From the NCBI GenBank assembly GCA_903840165.1, contig CAIMEY010000029.1:124001-188000 (forward strand): a DNA stretch of 64,000 bases, read 5' to 3'. A program made the position numbers and the translations under genes. This stretch comes from an uncultured Myxococcales bacterium (GTDB lineage Bacteria > Myxococcota_A > UBA9042). Numbering within the stretch: the stretch's first letter is position 1; every line of letters begins with the position of its first letter. Under the pieces are notes generated by a model that did no database searches, was not told the DNA's origin, and was given only the letters and a program-made list of their open reading frames with translations. This document shows positions 8,907 through 17,105 of the stretch, piece by piece.

Positions 8907-11483
8907 ATGGCCAACCAACGCCCTTTGCCGCGCCCATGGGCTGAGCCGACCGGGCGCATTTTCGCGGCGCTTGACAGCCAGCAAACAGGCCTGACGAGCG
9001 AGGAAGTCCTTGTTCGACAACGACAACAGCCCAGAGAACGGGCCAAGAGGCCGCCTTGGGTCTTGGCGATGCTCGCCCTGCTGCAGCAGTTCAAGGCACC
9101 AACCGTGCTCATTCTGCTGGCGGCTGCAGTTATCTCTTTGTTTTTGCAAGATAGTCTTGACGCCGGGATTATCCTTGCAATCGTCGTCGCCAGTGGCGTG
9201 CTGGGCTTTTGGCAAGAACACCACGCGACGCGCGCTGTGCAAGCCCTTATTTCGCTTGTGAAAGTTCAGGTCAACGTCCTACGCGATGGACAACTGGGGC
9301 GGGTGCCTATCGACCAGATTGTGGTTGGCGATGTGGTCCGCCTGAGCGCTGGGGGCATGATTGCGGGCGATTGCGTGGTCCTGGAGGCCAAGGACCTGTT
9401 TGTCGACGAGGCTGCGCTGACGGGCGAGACCTTTCCGGTTGAAAAACATGAGACTACATCGGATCCGGCGGCCACGTTGGCCCAGCGCCGCAACATGCTC
9501 TTTGAAGGAACCCACGTCACCAGCGGCACTGGTCTTGCGGTCGTAGTGGCGACGGGCAGCCTCACAGAACTAGGTAAAATTACCCAGCATTTAGCCAAGA
9601 CACCGCCGCTGACGGAGTTCGAGCGAGGGGTGCGGCAGTTCGGTTTTTTCCTCCTAGAAATCACACTGATGCTGGTGTTGTCGATCTTTGCCATCAACGT
9701 GTTTTTGCACCGGCCCGTGCTCGATTCCTTTCTGTTTGCCTTGGCTTTGGCGGTAGGCCTGACGCCCCAGCTGCTGCCGGCGATCATCAGCGTCAACTTG
9801 GCCCATGGTGCCAGGGCCATGGCTGCTCAAAAGGTGATCGTAAAACGCCTTGCCGCGATTGAGAATTTTGGCAGCATGGACGTGCTCTGTACCGACAAGA
9901 CCGGCACGCTGACACAGGGCACGGTGCGGTTGCACAGTGCCGTGGACGCCATGGGCCTGCCGAGCCAACAGGTCTTGGCCTATGCCTACCTAAACGCGCT
10001 GCATCAAAGCGGTTTTGACAATCCAATCGACGAGGCACTACGCCACGCTTGGCCACCTCAGGAGCCCATCGCAGCCGGCGGCATCGTTCCGGAGGAATTC
10101 GGCAAAATCGATGAAGTTCCTTACGATTTCGTGCGAAAACGCCTCAGCCTATTGCTGAGCCACGGGCAGGGCCACGTGCTGGTCACCAAAGGGGCTGTGC
10201 CTGGCGTACTGGCGCTGTGCAGCCATTGCCGGCAAAGCGACGGGCAGTTGGAGCTGATGGCGGGCCAAGAGGATGCACTTCTTGCGCAATTCAACGTGTA
10301 CGGCGAACAAGGCTGGCGGGTCCTGGCGATTGCCACCCGCGATCTCGGCGCCCAAGCGACCATTGAGCGCAGTGACGAGAAGGACCTTGTTTTTCAAGGC
10401 TTCCTGCTTCTGGCCGACCCACCCAAAGCCGACGCCGCGGCGACCATTGCGCGACTGCGGGAACTCGGCGTCAACCTCAAGGTGATAACCGGCGATAGTG
10501 CTCAAGTTGCAAGGAGTTTGTGCGTGCAGGTGGGCATTGCGGCACCACGCCTGTTGACCGGCAGCGCCCTGGACGCCCTGAGCGACGCCGCCCTGCAACA
10601 ACAGGCTAGCCACACCGACGTATTTGCGGAGATTGCTCCGAACGAAAAAGAGAGAATTATTATTGCCTTACGCAAGGCTGGGCATGTCGTGGGTTACATG
10701 GGCGACGGCATCAACGACGCGTGCGCCCTGCACGCTGCCGACGTCAGTTTATCGGTGGACAGCGCGGTCGACGTTGCCAAAGAGGCCGCAGATATTGTGC
10801 TTCTGGAAAAAGACCTGGGCGTGCTGATCGCCGGTGTGATCCAGGGAAGGCGCACTTTTGCCAATACACTCAAGTACATCTTCATGGCCACGAGTGCCAA
10901 CTTCGGCAACATGTTCAGCATGGCCGGCGCGTCGCTTTTTCTGCCGTTCTTGCCCCTACTGCCCAAGCAGATCCTATTGACCAATGCTTTGACGGACTTT
11001 CCCGAGATGACCATCGCCAGCGACACCGTCAGCGACGACCAGTTGGCGCGACCTGGACGCTGGAGCGTCGCCTTTATTCGCAAATTCATGTTGACTTTTG
11101 GACTGTTAAGCTCGGTCTTCGACTACCTAACCTTTGCCGTCCTGCGCCTTGGACTGCGCGCAAATGCCGAAGAATTTCGAACAGGTTGGTTCGTCGAATC
11201 GGTGATTTCCGCCTCTGCCATCGTCCTGGTCATCCGCACGCGCCGGCCCTTCTTCACCAACCGGCCTAGCACCTTGCTGACCACGGCCACAGGCGTGATT
11301 GCTGTGGTCACGTTGGCCCTGCCCTATTCGCCCCTGGCACAACCGCTTGGATTTGTTCCACTACCGCCAATCTTCCTCGGCGCGCTGGTAGCACTAGTCG
11401 TTGCGTACTTGGCCAGCGCTGAGGTCCTCAAGTGGCTGTTTTACCGAAGCGATCGCCGCAAACCGACCCAAGCGCCTTTGTGA
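8907..11483 (+). CDS. mgtA: Magnesium-translocating P-type ATPase (MgtA/MgtB type)
   Basis: This P-type ATPase of about 858 residues shows LTGETFPVEK in the actuator domain (about 170), the phosphorylation motif CTDKTGTLT (about 328) and MGDGINDACALHAADV (about 597). The helix-4 motif VGLTPQLLPAIISVNLA and the following Ala/Lys-rich segment are typical of the IIIB Mg2+ importers. The usual GDGINDAPAL is GDGINDACAL here, a Pro to Cys change in a normally conserved position. Start 8907 follows an AGGA/GGAG-containing leader; ATG 8898 and TTG 8844 are alternatives. I found no recognisable M-box riboswitch in the leader. Its stop codon directly abuts that of the convergent aminotransferase (shared TGATCA at 11481-11486), so the pair has no space for a terminator. 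Confidence 0.92.
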   Translation: MANQRPLPRPWAEPTGRIFAALDSQQTGLTSEEVLVRQRQQPRERAKRPPWVLAMLALLQQFKAPTVLILLAAAVISLFLQDSLDAGIILAIVVASGVLGFWQEHHATRAVQALISLVKVQVNVLRDGQLGRVPIDQIVVGDVVRLSAGGMIAGDCVVLEAKDLFVDEAALTGETFPVEKHETTSDPAATLAQRRNMLFEGTHVTSGTGLAVVVATGSLTELGKITQHLAKTPPLTEFERGVRQFGFFLLEITLMLVLSIFAINVFLHRPVLDSFLFALALAVGLTPQLLPAIISVNLAHGARAMAAQKVIVKRLAAIENFGSMDVLCTDKTGTLTQGTVRLHSAVDAMGLPSQQVLAYAYLNALHQSGFDNPIDEALRHAWPPQEPIAAGGIVPEEFGKIDEVPYDFVRKRLSLLLSHGQGHVLVTKGAVPGVLALCSHCRQSDGQLELMAGQEDALLAQFNVYGEQGWRVLAIATRDLGAQATIERSDEKDLVFQGFLLLADPPKADAAATIARLRELGVNLKVITGDSAQVARSLCVQVGIAAPRLLTGSALDALSDAALQQQASHTDVFAEIAPNEKERIIIALRKAGHVVGYMGDGINDACALHAADVSLSVDSAVDVAKEAADIVLLEKDLGVLIAGVIQGRRTFANTLKYIFMATSANFGNMFSMAGASLFLPFLPLLPKQILLTNALTDFPEMTIASDTVSDDQLARPGRWSVAFIRKFMLTFGLLSSVFDYLTFAVLRLGLRANAEEFRTGWFVESVISASAIVLVIRTRRPFFTNRPSTLLTTATGVIAVVTLALPYSPLAQPLGFVPLPPIFLGALVALVVAYLASAEVLKWLFYRSDRRKPTQAPL

Positions 11484-12620
11484 TCAACGGACCGGGCGCA
11501 GGATCCGGTGAAGGGACTGCAGCAGGCGATCCAACTCGGCAAAATCATTGTACACTTGCACCGAAACGCGAAGATGCGGGCGCCCTGACCACTTGTTGAC
11601 GGCGACGTCGATGCCATCGTCCTGTAAGAGTTGACGACCTAAGGCAAAAGCGTCGCAGTCTGGCAGAGCCAGCGTGACCATTTGCGCCGTCGCAGCGAGG
11701 GCCCCGAGCGCACATAGGCCCAACCCCGAGTGCGCTTCACGGGCAAAATCGACGACGAGGTCATGACATCGCTGACGGCCAGGCTCAAGAACTTGCTTTG
11801 CAAAATCAATAGCTTCTACGATTGCAAGGCGCGCGGCCACATCGAAGGTGCCGGGCCATTGGTGGTCGTCGACCAGGCGTGAAGGGCCTGGCTGCCAGGG
11901 CCGCCAACCCCAGCTGATCACAAGCGGTTCAAGGCGTTCATGCCAATCCCGGCGCACGTAAAGCAGCGCTGAGGCCCGCGGTGCCCCCAGCCATTTGTGG
12001 CAATTGCCGATGTAGATATCTGCACCAATTGCTTGAAGATCCAGGTCTATTTGCCCCGGCGCGTGCGCTCCGTCGATCACTGACACGATGCCCCGCGACC
12101 GGGCTCGGGCCGCGAGTTCCGCGACCGGCAAGACCAGCGAAGTCTGCGCAGCGATGTGGGAAATCGATAGCACGCGCGTCTTGTCCGTGACCCCCGCCCA
12201 GATCGCGTCGGCGATGGCCTCGGCGGACGGCGCCGGCATGGGCAGCGGTTGGCGGACGTAGCGGGCCCCGGTCTGCTCGCAGATGAACTCCCAGACCTTG
12301 TCGATGGCACCGTACTCCTGGTCCGAACTCAGGATTTCATCGCCAGGCTGCAGGTGCAGGGAGCGCGCAACCAGGTTCATCGCCGTGGTCGTGTTGGCCA
12401 GCAGAACGAGGTCATTTGGGTCGGCATGGACATAGTCGGCCAAGGCCTTGCGGACAGGGGCCATACGCGCGGCGAAGGTGCGCAGCAGGTAGTCGTTGGG
12501 ATCGGATTCTACGGCGAGTTGGTGGCGTTGGTAGGCCGAAAACACGGTTGTATGACATGCACCAAAGGCCCCGTGATTCAAATGAATTCGGTCGGGCCGA
12601 AGCAAGAATTGGTCACGCAC
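11484..12620 (-). CDS. Class V PLP-dependent aminotransferase, isopenicillin-N-epimerase-like
   Basis: The 378 residues form a complete fold-type I enzyme. Visible features are LNHGAFGACHTTV near the N-terminus, ANTTTAMN (cofactor phosphate loop), VIDGAHAPGQ (Asp contacting the PLP ring) and GNCHKWLGAPR (about residue 208), whose Lys forms the Schiff base. This set is typical of the CefD/isopenicillin N epimerase branch, which also contains cysteine desulfurase-like and ergothioneine C-S lyase enzymes, so the substrate cannot be told. The GTG start at 12620 is preceded by AGGAAGG. It lies 41 bases downstream of the asparagine-synthetase homologue and the two are probably co-transcribed. Confidence 0.88.
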   Translation of the reverse strand: MRDQFLLRPDRIHLNHGAFGACHTTVFSAYQRHQLAVESDPNDYLLRTFAARMAPVRKALADYVHADPNDLVLLANTTTAMNLVARSLHLQPGDEILSSDQEYGAIDKVWEFICEQTGARYVRQPLPMPAPSAEAIADAIWAGVTDKTRVLSISHIAAQTSLVLPVAELAARARSRGIVSVIDGAHAPGQIDLDLQAIGADIYIGNCHKWLGAPRASALLYVRRDWHERLEPLVISWGWRPWQPGPSRLVDDHQWPGTFDVAARLAIVEAIDFAKQVLEPGRQRCHDLVVDFAREAHSGLGLCALGALAATAQMVTLALPDCDAFALGRQLLQDDGIDVAVNKWSGRPHLRVSVQVYNDFAELDRLLQSLHRILRPVR

Positions 12621-12661
12621 AGCACCTTCCTGTGAACAGCGGCGACTTGGGCGCTGCGGGC

Positions 12662-14569
12662 CTAGGCTTGGTAGATGTCAAACCAGCGCAACAAGCCTAG
12701 AACACTAAACAAATGGACAGTCCGAACGGGTAGGTTCGGATTGAATAGGGTCACAGACTCGCCAGCATTGGGCGTCACAGCCAGGATCGGCAGCACGTGG
12801 GCCCGAAACTGCGCCACCATGCCCTGCACATAGGCGCGGTCGACGATGTCCCAAACCGCTGGAGACGCAAGCGCTATTTCCTGCTCGAGGCGGTCGGCGA
12901 CGGCGAGGTGGTAACGGACTTCGATGGGAGCCGGCAGGGGCAGACCACCGCGGTCGTGCCAAATCTCGCGCGGCAGACGAGTGCGACCTAACTGGCGTAA
13001 CACTGCCTTTCCACAACGGATATCATCATCCGCTGTGTTCCAGGCGAAGGGCGTCCTCAGCGCGACCTTGAGCATGCGCTCGCTTGCGTAGGGGAATCGC
13101 GTTTCGACCGAGTGCAGCAGTCCCAGGCGGTCGTTGTTGCCGATGAGCGAATAGCCAAACGTCTGTATGTACCAGATTCCTACAGCGAAGTTGCGGTCTT
13201 CGGGCTTGTGCCACCAGGGGGCGAGGTGGTCGGCGATCGCCTCGTCCATCAACGCGGCGGGCAGGTCGGCGGCGATGGCGTTGGCGTGGAAGGCGGGGGC
13301 TAGGAGGTCATGCAGAAAAGTTGTATGACACTGCCACATCTCCCTAAAATCATTGGGTGTCTTAAGGTCTTTGGGCCCCGCCCGCCACCCCGGAAAGCGC
13401 GGGAAATTGCCAAAGGCGATCTGGCTCGCTAGGTCGCCGGAAAGCGCGACGGAGACGCCAGAATCTCGCAATGTCTTGAAATTACGAGCCATTCCTATCT
13501 GCCGCGTGTCCCATTGCGGTTCATCGGCGCAGCGGACCAAGGTGTCGAGGTCGTCGAACAGGGAAGGAAGCGGAACATCGGTGAATTTGAGGACATGCGA
13601 CCCAGCCTGGCGCTCGTTCAACCAACGCGATACCAGGGCAGCGGCTGTAGGGTCGGGGTCGGACCGGTCGGCCTTGAAGCTGATGCACCCGGAGGTGACG
13701 CCGCCGTCATGACGCGTGCACGCTTCCGAAGTCGCTAGGCTGGAGTCGACACCGCCTGAGAGCATCGAGCCCAAACCGTCGACGCCGTCCGTCATGCGCG
13801 CAACTGCTTGAGAAAATGCATCTTCCTGGAGTTCCAGCAGGCCTGTTCGGTCCAGCAACGGCTCAAAGGACTCGTCAGCCAAGGACCAGTAACGCCAAGT
13901 CCGCAATCCCTTGGTATTCCAGCGCAAAGCGTGGCCGGGACGCAGTGCCAGAACGCCCTGGAAAAAGGAGCGGTCTCCCAGCGTGTGGCCGGCAGCGAAC
14001 GTTGAACCATGCAGAAACATTTCACAAAGGCCGGCAAATCCTGGAGCCCGACGCCCTTGCACCAGGAGCGCTTTCTGCTCGGAACCAAAGGAGAATCCTC
14101 CTTCGCCGTCCGCATAGTAGAGGGGCTTGCAGCCAAACTTATCGCGAATCAGCCATAGGGTTTCGCTGGCGCCATCCCAAACTGCAAGTGAAAAGCCGCC
14201 TTCCAGGTGGACGGCTGCCTCGCCGGCCCAGCGTGCACAGGCAAATGCGCCTAGGGCGGCATCGGTGGCGCAGTCAACGTCGAAGCCAAATCGACTGAAT
14301 TCTCTACGCAATTCTTCGCGATTATGCAAGCACCCGTCGATGGCCGCCAACCAGGGGTGGCCGTCCGGCATGATCACCCGCACAGGCTCTGGGGTTGCCG
14401 GCGCTTTGCCAGTCCGCAGAACGGCAGCCCCGAGTGTGCTAATACCTTGCGTTTCAACGGATTGCGCGTCCGGGCCGCGATGACGAAGCGCGCGGACCAT
14501 GGCACTGACCAGGGGTTCTCGGTCCTGCGCTGACCGACGAAAGTCAATAATTCCAGCGATTCCAGACAT
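12662..14569 (-). CDS. Asparagine-synthetase-like ATP-dependent amide ligase lacking the glutaminase Cys
   Basis: The 635-residue protein has the two-domain AsnB architecture: an N-terminal Ntn-type domain (MSGIAGIIDF, HRGPDAQS, about 1-210) and a C-terminal ATP-pyrophosphatase domain with the PP-loop SGGVDSS at 271-277. Catalytic asparagine synthetases begin Met-Cys-Gly; here residue 2 is Ser. GGAG lies seven bases before ATG 14569, so the start is well supported and the Cys is truly absent. Loss of this Cys is known in homologues that do not use glutamine, such as beta-lactam synthetase and lasso-peptide cyclases, although the PP-loop persists. The partner aminotransferase is directly downstream. 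It could therefore adenylate a carboxylate and form an amide or lactam; the product is unknown. Confidence 0.85.
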   Translation of the reverse strand: MSGIAGIIDFRRSAQDREPLVSAMVRALRHRGPDAQSVETQGISTLGAAVLRTGKAPATPEPVRVIMPDGHPWLAAIDGCLHNREELRREFSRFGFDVDCATDAALGAFACARWAGEAAVHLEGGFSLAVWDGASETLWLIRDKFGCKPLYYADGEGGFSFGSEQKALLVQGRRAPGFAGLCEMFLHGSTFAAGHTLGDRSFFQGVLALRPGHALRWNTKGLRTWRYWSLADESFEPLLDRTGLLELQEDAFSQAVARMTDGVDGLGSMLSGGVDSSLATSEACTRHDGGVTSGCISFKADRSDPDPTAAALVSRWLNERQAGSHVLKFTDVPLPSLFDDLDTLVRCADEPQWDTRQIGMARNFKTLRDSGVSVALSGDLASQIAFGNFPRFPGWRAGPKDLKTPNDFREMWQCHTTFLHDLLAPAFHANAIAADLPAALMDEAIADHLAPWWHKPEDRNFAVGIWYIQTFGYSLIGNNDRLGLLHSVETRFPYASERMLKVALRTPFAWNTADDDIRCGKAVLRQLGRTRLPREIWHDRGGLPLPAPIEVRYHLAVADRLEQEIALASPAVWDIVDRAYVQGMVAQFRAHVLPILAVTPNAGESVTLFNPNLPVRTVHLFSVLGLLRWFDIYQA

Positions 14570-14709
14570 GGGTGAACTCCAATCGCCTTGACCCGAGGGC
14601 CGGGCGAGCGTTCCAATTGGTAGCGAAAAACAGGCGGTAGCGCCACCCCACTGGGGGCGATATTGCAATTACAGGTTGTTAGCCTTTGTAGTACATAGGC
14701 GCAAACACT

Positions 14710-14737
14710 TGAAATGATAAATATTTTATGCATTTCA
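14710..14737. repeat. AT-rich hairpin next to the transposase stop
   Basis: TGAAATGATAAA (14710-14721) pairs with TTTATGCATTTCA (14725-14737) as a 12-bp stem with one bulged G and a three-base loop. It begins eight bases beyond the transposase stop codon. It may be the terminal hairpin of an IS200/IS605-type element or a transcription terminator. The 9-mer ATTTTATGC inside it (14723-14731) recurs in the same orientation at 15945-15953, upstream of the transposase. Confidence 0.45.
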
Positions 14738-14744
14738 GCCTCGC

Positions 14745-15782
14745 TCAACCCAAGCATCCGCTCGACGTGTCAGCCACGAACAGTCCGGTGCGTCGGCGGT
14801 CTGGCCGTATCCATGCGCTGGGAGGCAAGATGCACCGGGCAGGAAACATGGGTCGCCTGCGCACGCCGGCTCGGAATCTTGCAGAAGCGTCCTGGTATTC
14901 GTACACAAATGCCTTTCTCTGTTCGATCAGTTCATCCCGCACCCCAGCGTCGTGGGCCAGGGCTGTGAACGGGCCCCAGCCGTCGGATGTGACAGGAGGG
15001 CGCTGGGCTGACGGAATCGCCTTCACTTTCAGGCCCCTATCGCGCTTCCAAAGCATCACGCGCGGAGCCCGAGCCTCCACCGGCGCGAACGTGCGTGGCA
15101 GGCGCGGGTCGGTCAGGTGCTGTTCGATGCCGTGATCGCGGTCCAAGGGGCGCTCAGCCACGCAATCCATCAAGTGGCGCATGTCACTGAGGTACTGCTT
15201 GATTGGCAGGCCAGACAGGTGCGGTAGGCGGGAAACGCAGATGGTGTGACTCCGCTGTACCTTTGTATGACAAACGCGCAACTGATTAGACTTGTTTACT
15301 TTTTTCCTTTCTGCGGGGCCACCTTCGGCCACGCCAGTCTCGAAGTAATGCGCCACATGCGGCCCGCCCCACTGCGCGGGGTGCCTGACCAACCCTTCCT
15401 TGCTCCCATTGGCCAAAATGTAACGCAATCTAGCGAGTTGCGCCGCCGGTTCGTCACTGACGCGGACGATCGACGCACGACGCGCCCAGACCCTACCCTT
15501 TCGTTTCCAATGGCGATTTACAGCTCTGGCCATCGAGGCATGGGCAATCTGGAGGAATCGCGCCATGTCCTGAGGCCCTTCGGCGGACACAAGCATGTGG
15601 TAGTGATTGCTCAGGACGGCATAGGCAAATATCTTGATATTGCAAGTTTTTTGCGCCCGCGCGATGGAAAAGCTCAGGCAGTCACGGAGTTCTGCAGAGA
15701 ACCAGTGGCGCCCATCCTGTGTTCTAGCTGTAATTTCATAGAGTTTTCCTGGAAGGACATGGCGAGGAAAGAAATCGTGCAT
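14745..15782 (-). CDS. IS200/RAYT-like Y1 (HUH) transposase
   Basis: The 345-residue protein begins with a single-strand nuclease domain: PRHVLPGKLYEITART, the HUH motif in SNHYHMLVSAEGP, and RYILANGSKEGLV, whose Tyr is in the position of the catalytic tyrosine of REP-associated tyrosine transposases. A Lys/Arg-rich C-terminal extension of ~200 residues follows, longer than in minimal IS200 TnpA (~150 aa) and more like RAYT proteins. ATG 15782 was preferred to an upstream start at 15854 because GGAG stands six bases before it. It may be domesticated or active. Hairpins and a 9-base direct repeat flank it. Confidence 0.85.
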   Translation of the reverse strand: MHDFFPRHVLPGKLYEITARTQDGRHWFSAELRDCLSFSIARAQKTCNIKIFAYAVLSNHYHMLVSAEGPQDMARFLQIAHASMARAVNRHWKRKGRVWARRASIVRVSDEPAAQLARLRYILANGSKEGLVRHPAQWGGPHVAHYFETGVAEGGPAERKKVNKSNQLRVCHTKVQRSHTICVSRLPHLSGLPIKQYLSDMRHLMDCVAERPLDRDHGIEQHLTDPRLPRTFAPVEARAPRVMLWKRDRGLKVKAIPSAQRPPVTSDGWGPFTALAHDAGVRDELIEQRKAFVYEYQDASARFRAGVRRRPMFPARCILPPSAWIRPDRRRTGLFVADTSSGCLG

Positions 15783-16150
15783 GGTCAGCTCCGGGCGGAA
15801 TGAAGCGCCGCTGACTAAGGTGATCGCTCGATTTCCGGAAATGGGTCGCGACATGGGGAAATTCGCGCCAAAAGCGGCTGGTCAGCCGGGGGTGAACCGG
15901 CATGAATCGGCGGCTTTATCTTGAGAATAGTAAACAATATCAAAATTTTATGCGTATGTCATACAAGCGAAATTTGCCATGATCACCGCCGACTTTGGTC
16001 TCAGTCTCGATACCAGTCTCGCGACCAAGGTGAGACCGGCGGTCCGGCAACGATTATCTATGATTTCAGCATCCTTTCGTTTGGCACGCTCGATGCAGTG
16101 TTCCACGAATGGAAATCGGCCCGCCGTCTGGGCCTGTGGAGCCTTCGCCA
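15783..16150. other. Intergenic region between transposase and HRDC gene
   Basis: This 368-base stretch separates divergent genes. It is AT-rich around 15920-15970 and contains ATTTTATGC (15945-15953), the imperfect palindrome GTATGTCATAC (15954-15964), one copy of the TTGTATGACA element, a GGTCTCA/TGAGACC inverted repeat around 15998-16040, and the sigma-54-like promoter. Short open frames here have no coding character that I recognise. Confidence 0.5.
16082..16097 (+). promoter_or_regulatory. Candidate sigma-54 (RpoN) promoter
   Basis: TGGCACG, four bases, then ATGCA matches the -24/-12 consensus TGGCACG-N4-TTGCA at all but one position, with the invariant GG (16083-16084) and GC (16095-16096) spaced correctly. 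The predicted transcript would start near 16108, leaving a leader of about 40 bases before the GGAG-preceded ATG of the HRDC gene. Confidence 0.4.
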
Positions 16151-16930
16151 ATGCAACCGCTGTCAATCCAAGCAAGCATGCTTGACTCTTTAGGAACCCC
16201 TCCAGCACAGGAGCCTGCCTCGCCCACGGCACGGCGACCACTTGGCGGCTTGGACCCGGAATCGCCCGAGGCCGCGCTGTTTGAAGCGCTGCGTCCGGTT
16301 CGGCGCCGCCTCGCCGCTGAACATGGGGTGCCACCGTATATCATCTTGAGCGACGCGGGGTTGGCGGACTTGGCGCAGGTCCGACCGGCCACCACCGAAG
16401 TCTTGCTGGCCGTCCATGGCATCGGCCCTGCCAAGGCGCAGAACTACGGCCAGGCGTTGCTGCAGGGGCTGCATCAGGCGTGTCTGGCGCTTGAACTGCC
16501 TTTGTCGCTGGCGCCCCCTGCTGCTCGGCTTAGGCCGCCTGTCGCCATTGCCGACAACAGGCAGGCCACTGAACAGGCTGCTGCTCAAGCCTTTTCGCTA
16601 GATCAAAGCCTGGGCGATGTGTGCGTCCAACTCAATCGGGCGCCGTCCACTTTGGTTGAAGTTCTGCTGAGCTACGTGGTTGAACAGCGCCGCGACCACC
16701 TGCGCCCGTGGCTGTCGGAGGGCCAATGGACACGCATTGAGCAGTTGGCCCAGGCCCTAGGCTGGCAACGACTACGGAACTTGTATGAAGGCCTCGACGG
16801 CGAAATCCCTTTGCCTCTATTGCGTTTGGCCCAGGGATTCGCGCTTGCCAGGACAGGTGTGCCCCACCCGTTCCGTCCGGGCAGCGGCCGATCCCTTACG
16901 GACAGCGCCGAGACGGTCGAGCCATCCTGA
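16151..16930 (+). CDS. Stand-alone RecQ C-terminal region: HRDC plus HTH_40 domains
   Basis: The 259-residue protein lacks any helicase motor. Residues ~38-115 form an HRDC domain (LFEALRPVRRRLAAEHGVPPY, LSDAGLADLAQVRP, AVHGIGPAKAQNYGQAL). Residues ~150-240 match the RecQ helix-turn-helix domain (QSLGDVCVQLNRAPSTLVEVLLSYV split over two helices, then LSEGQWTRIEQLAQ). Both normally sit at the C-terminus of RecQ helicases and bind nucleic acid. GGAG nine bases before ATG 16151 supports this start, with an upstream ATG at 16109 as alternative. I could not find RecQ motor or RQC sequence upstream in any frame, and the transposase is adjacent, so it is either a specialised DNA-binding protein or a relic of a broken recQ. 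Confidence 0.75.
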   Translation: MQPLSIQASMLDSLGTPPAQEPASPTARRPLGGLDPESPEAALFEALRPVRRRLAAEHGVPPYIILSDAGLADLAQVRPATTEVLLAVHGIGPAKAQNYGQALLQGLHQACLALELPLSLAPPAARLRPPVAIADNRQATEQAAAQAFSLDQSLGDVCVQLNRAPSTLVEVLLSYVVEQRRDHLRPWLSEGQWTRIEQLAQALGWQRLRNLYEGLDGEIPLPLLRLAQGFALARTGVPHPFRPGSGRSLTDSAETVEPS

Positions 16931-17105
16931 CAGGGGGCCCTTGCCGCCATCCTAGGGCGATGACACGCCTGCGAAAGGGGCTCTGCCGCAGCGACGCCGG
17001 GGGCTTCGACCCGCAGCGCCGTGCTAGGCCGGAGCAGGCCTTGGCCGCAATCACGACAAACCGATTGCTGGCCAAGGCTCTTCGCCGGTAGCTGCCCGCG
17101 CTGTC

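Noticed and set aside
12662..14744. Lasso-peptide cluster around the asparagine-synthetase homologue
   Set aside because: No transglutaminase-like leader peptidase, no PqqD-like protein and no short precursor with a leader were found on either strand nearby.
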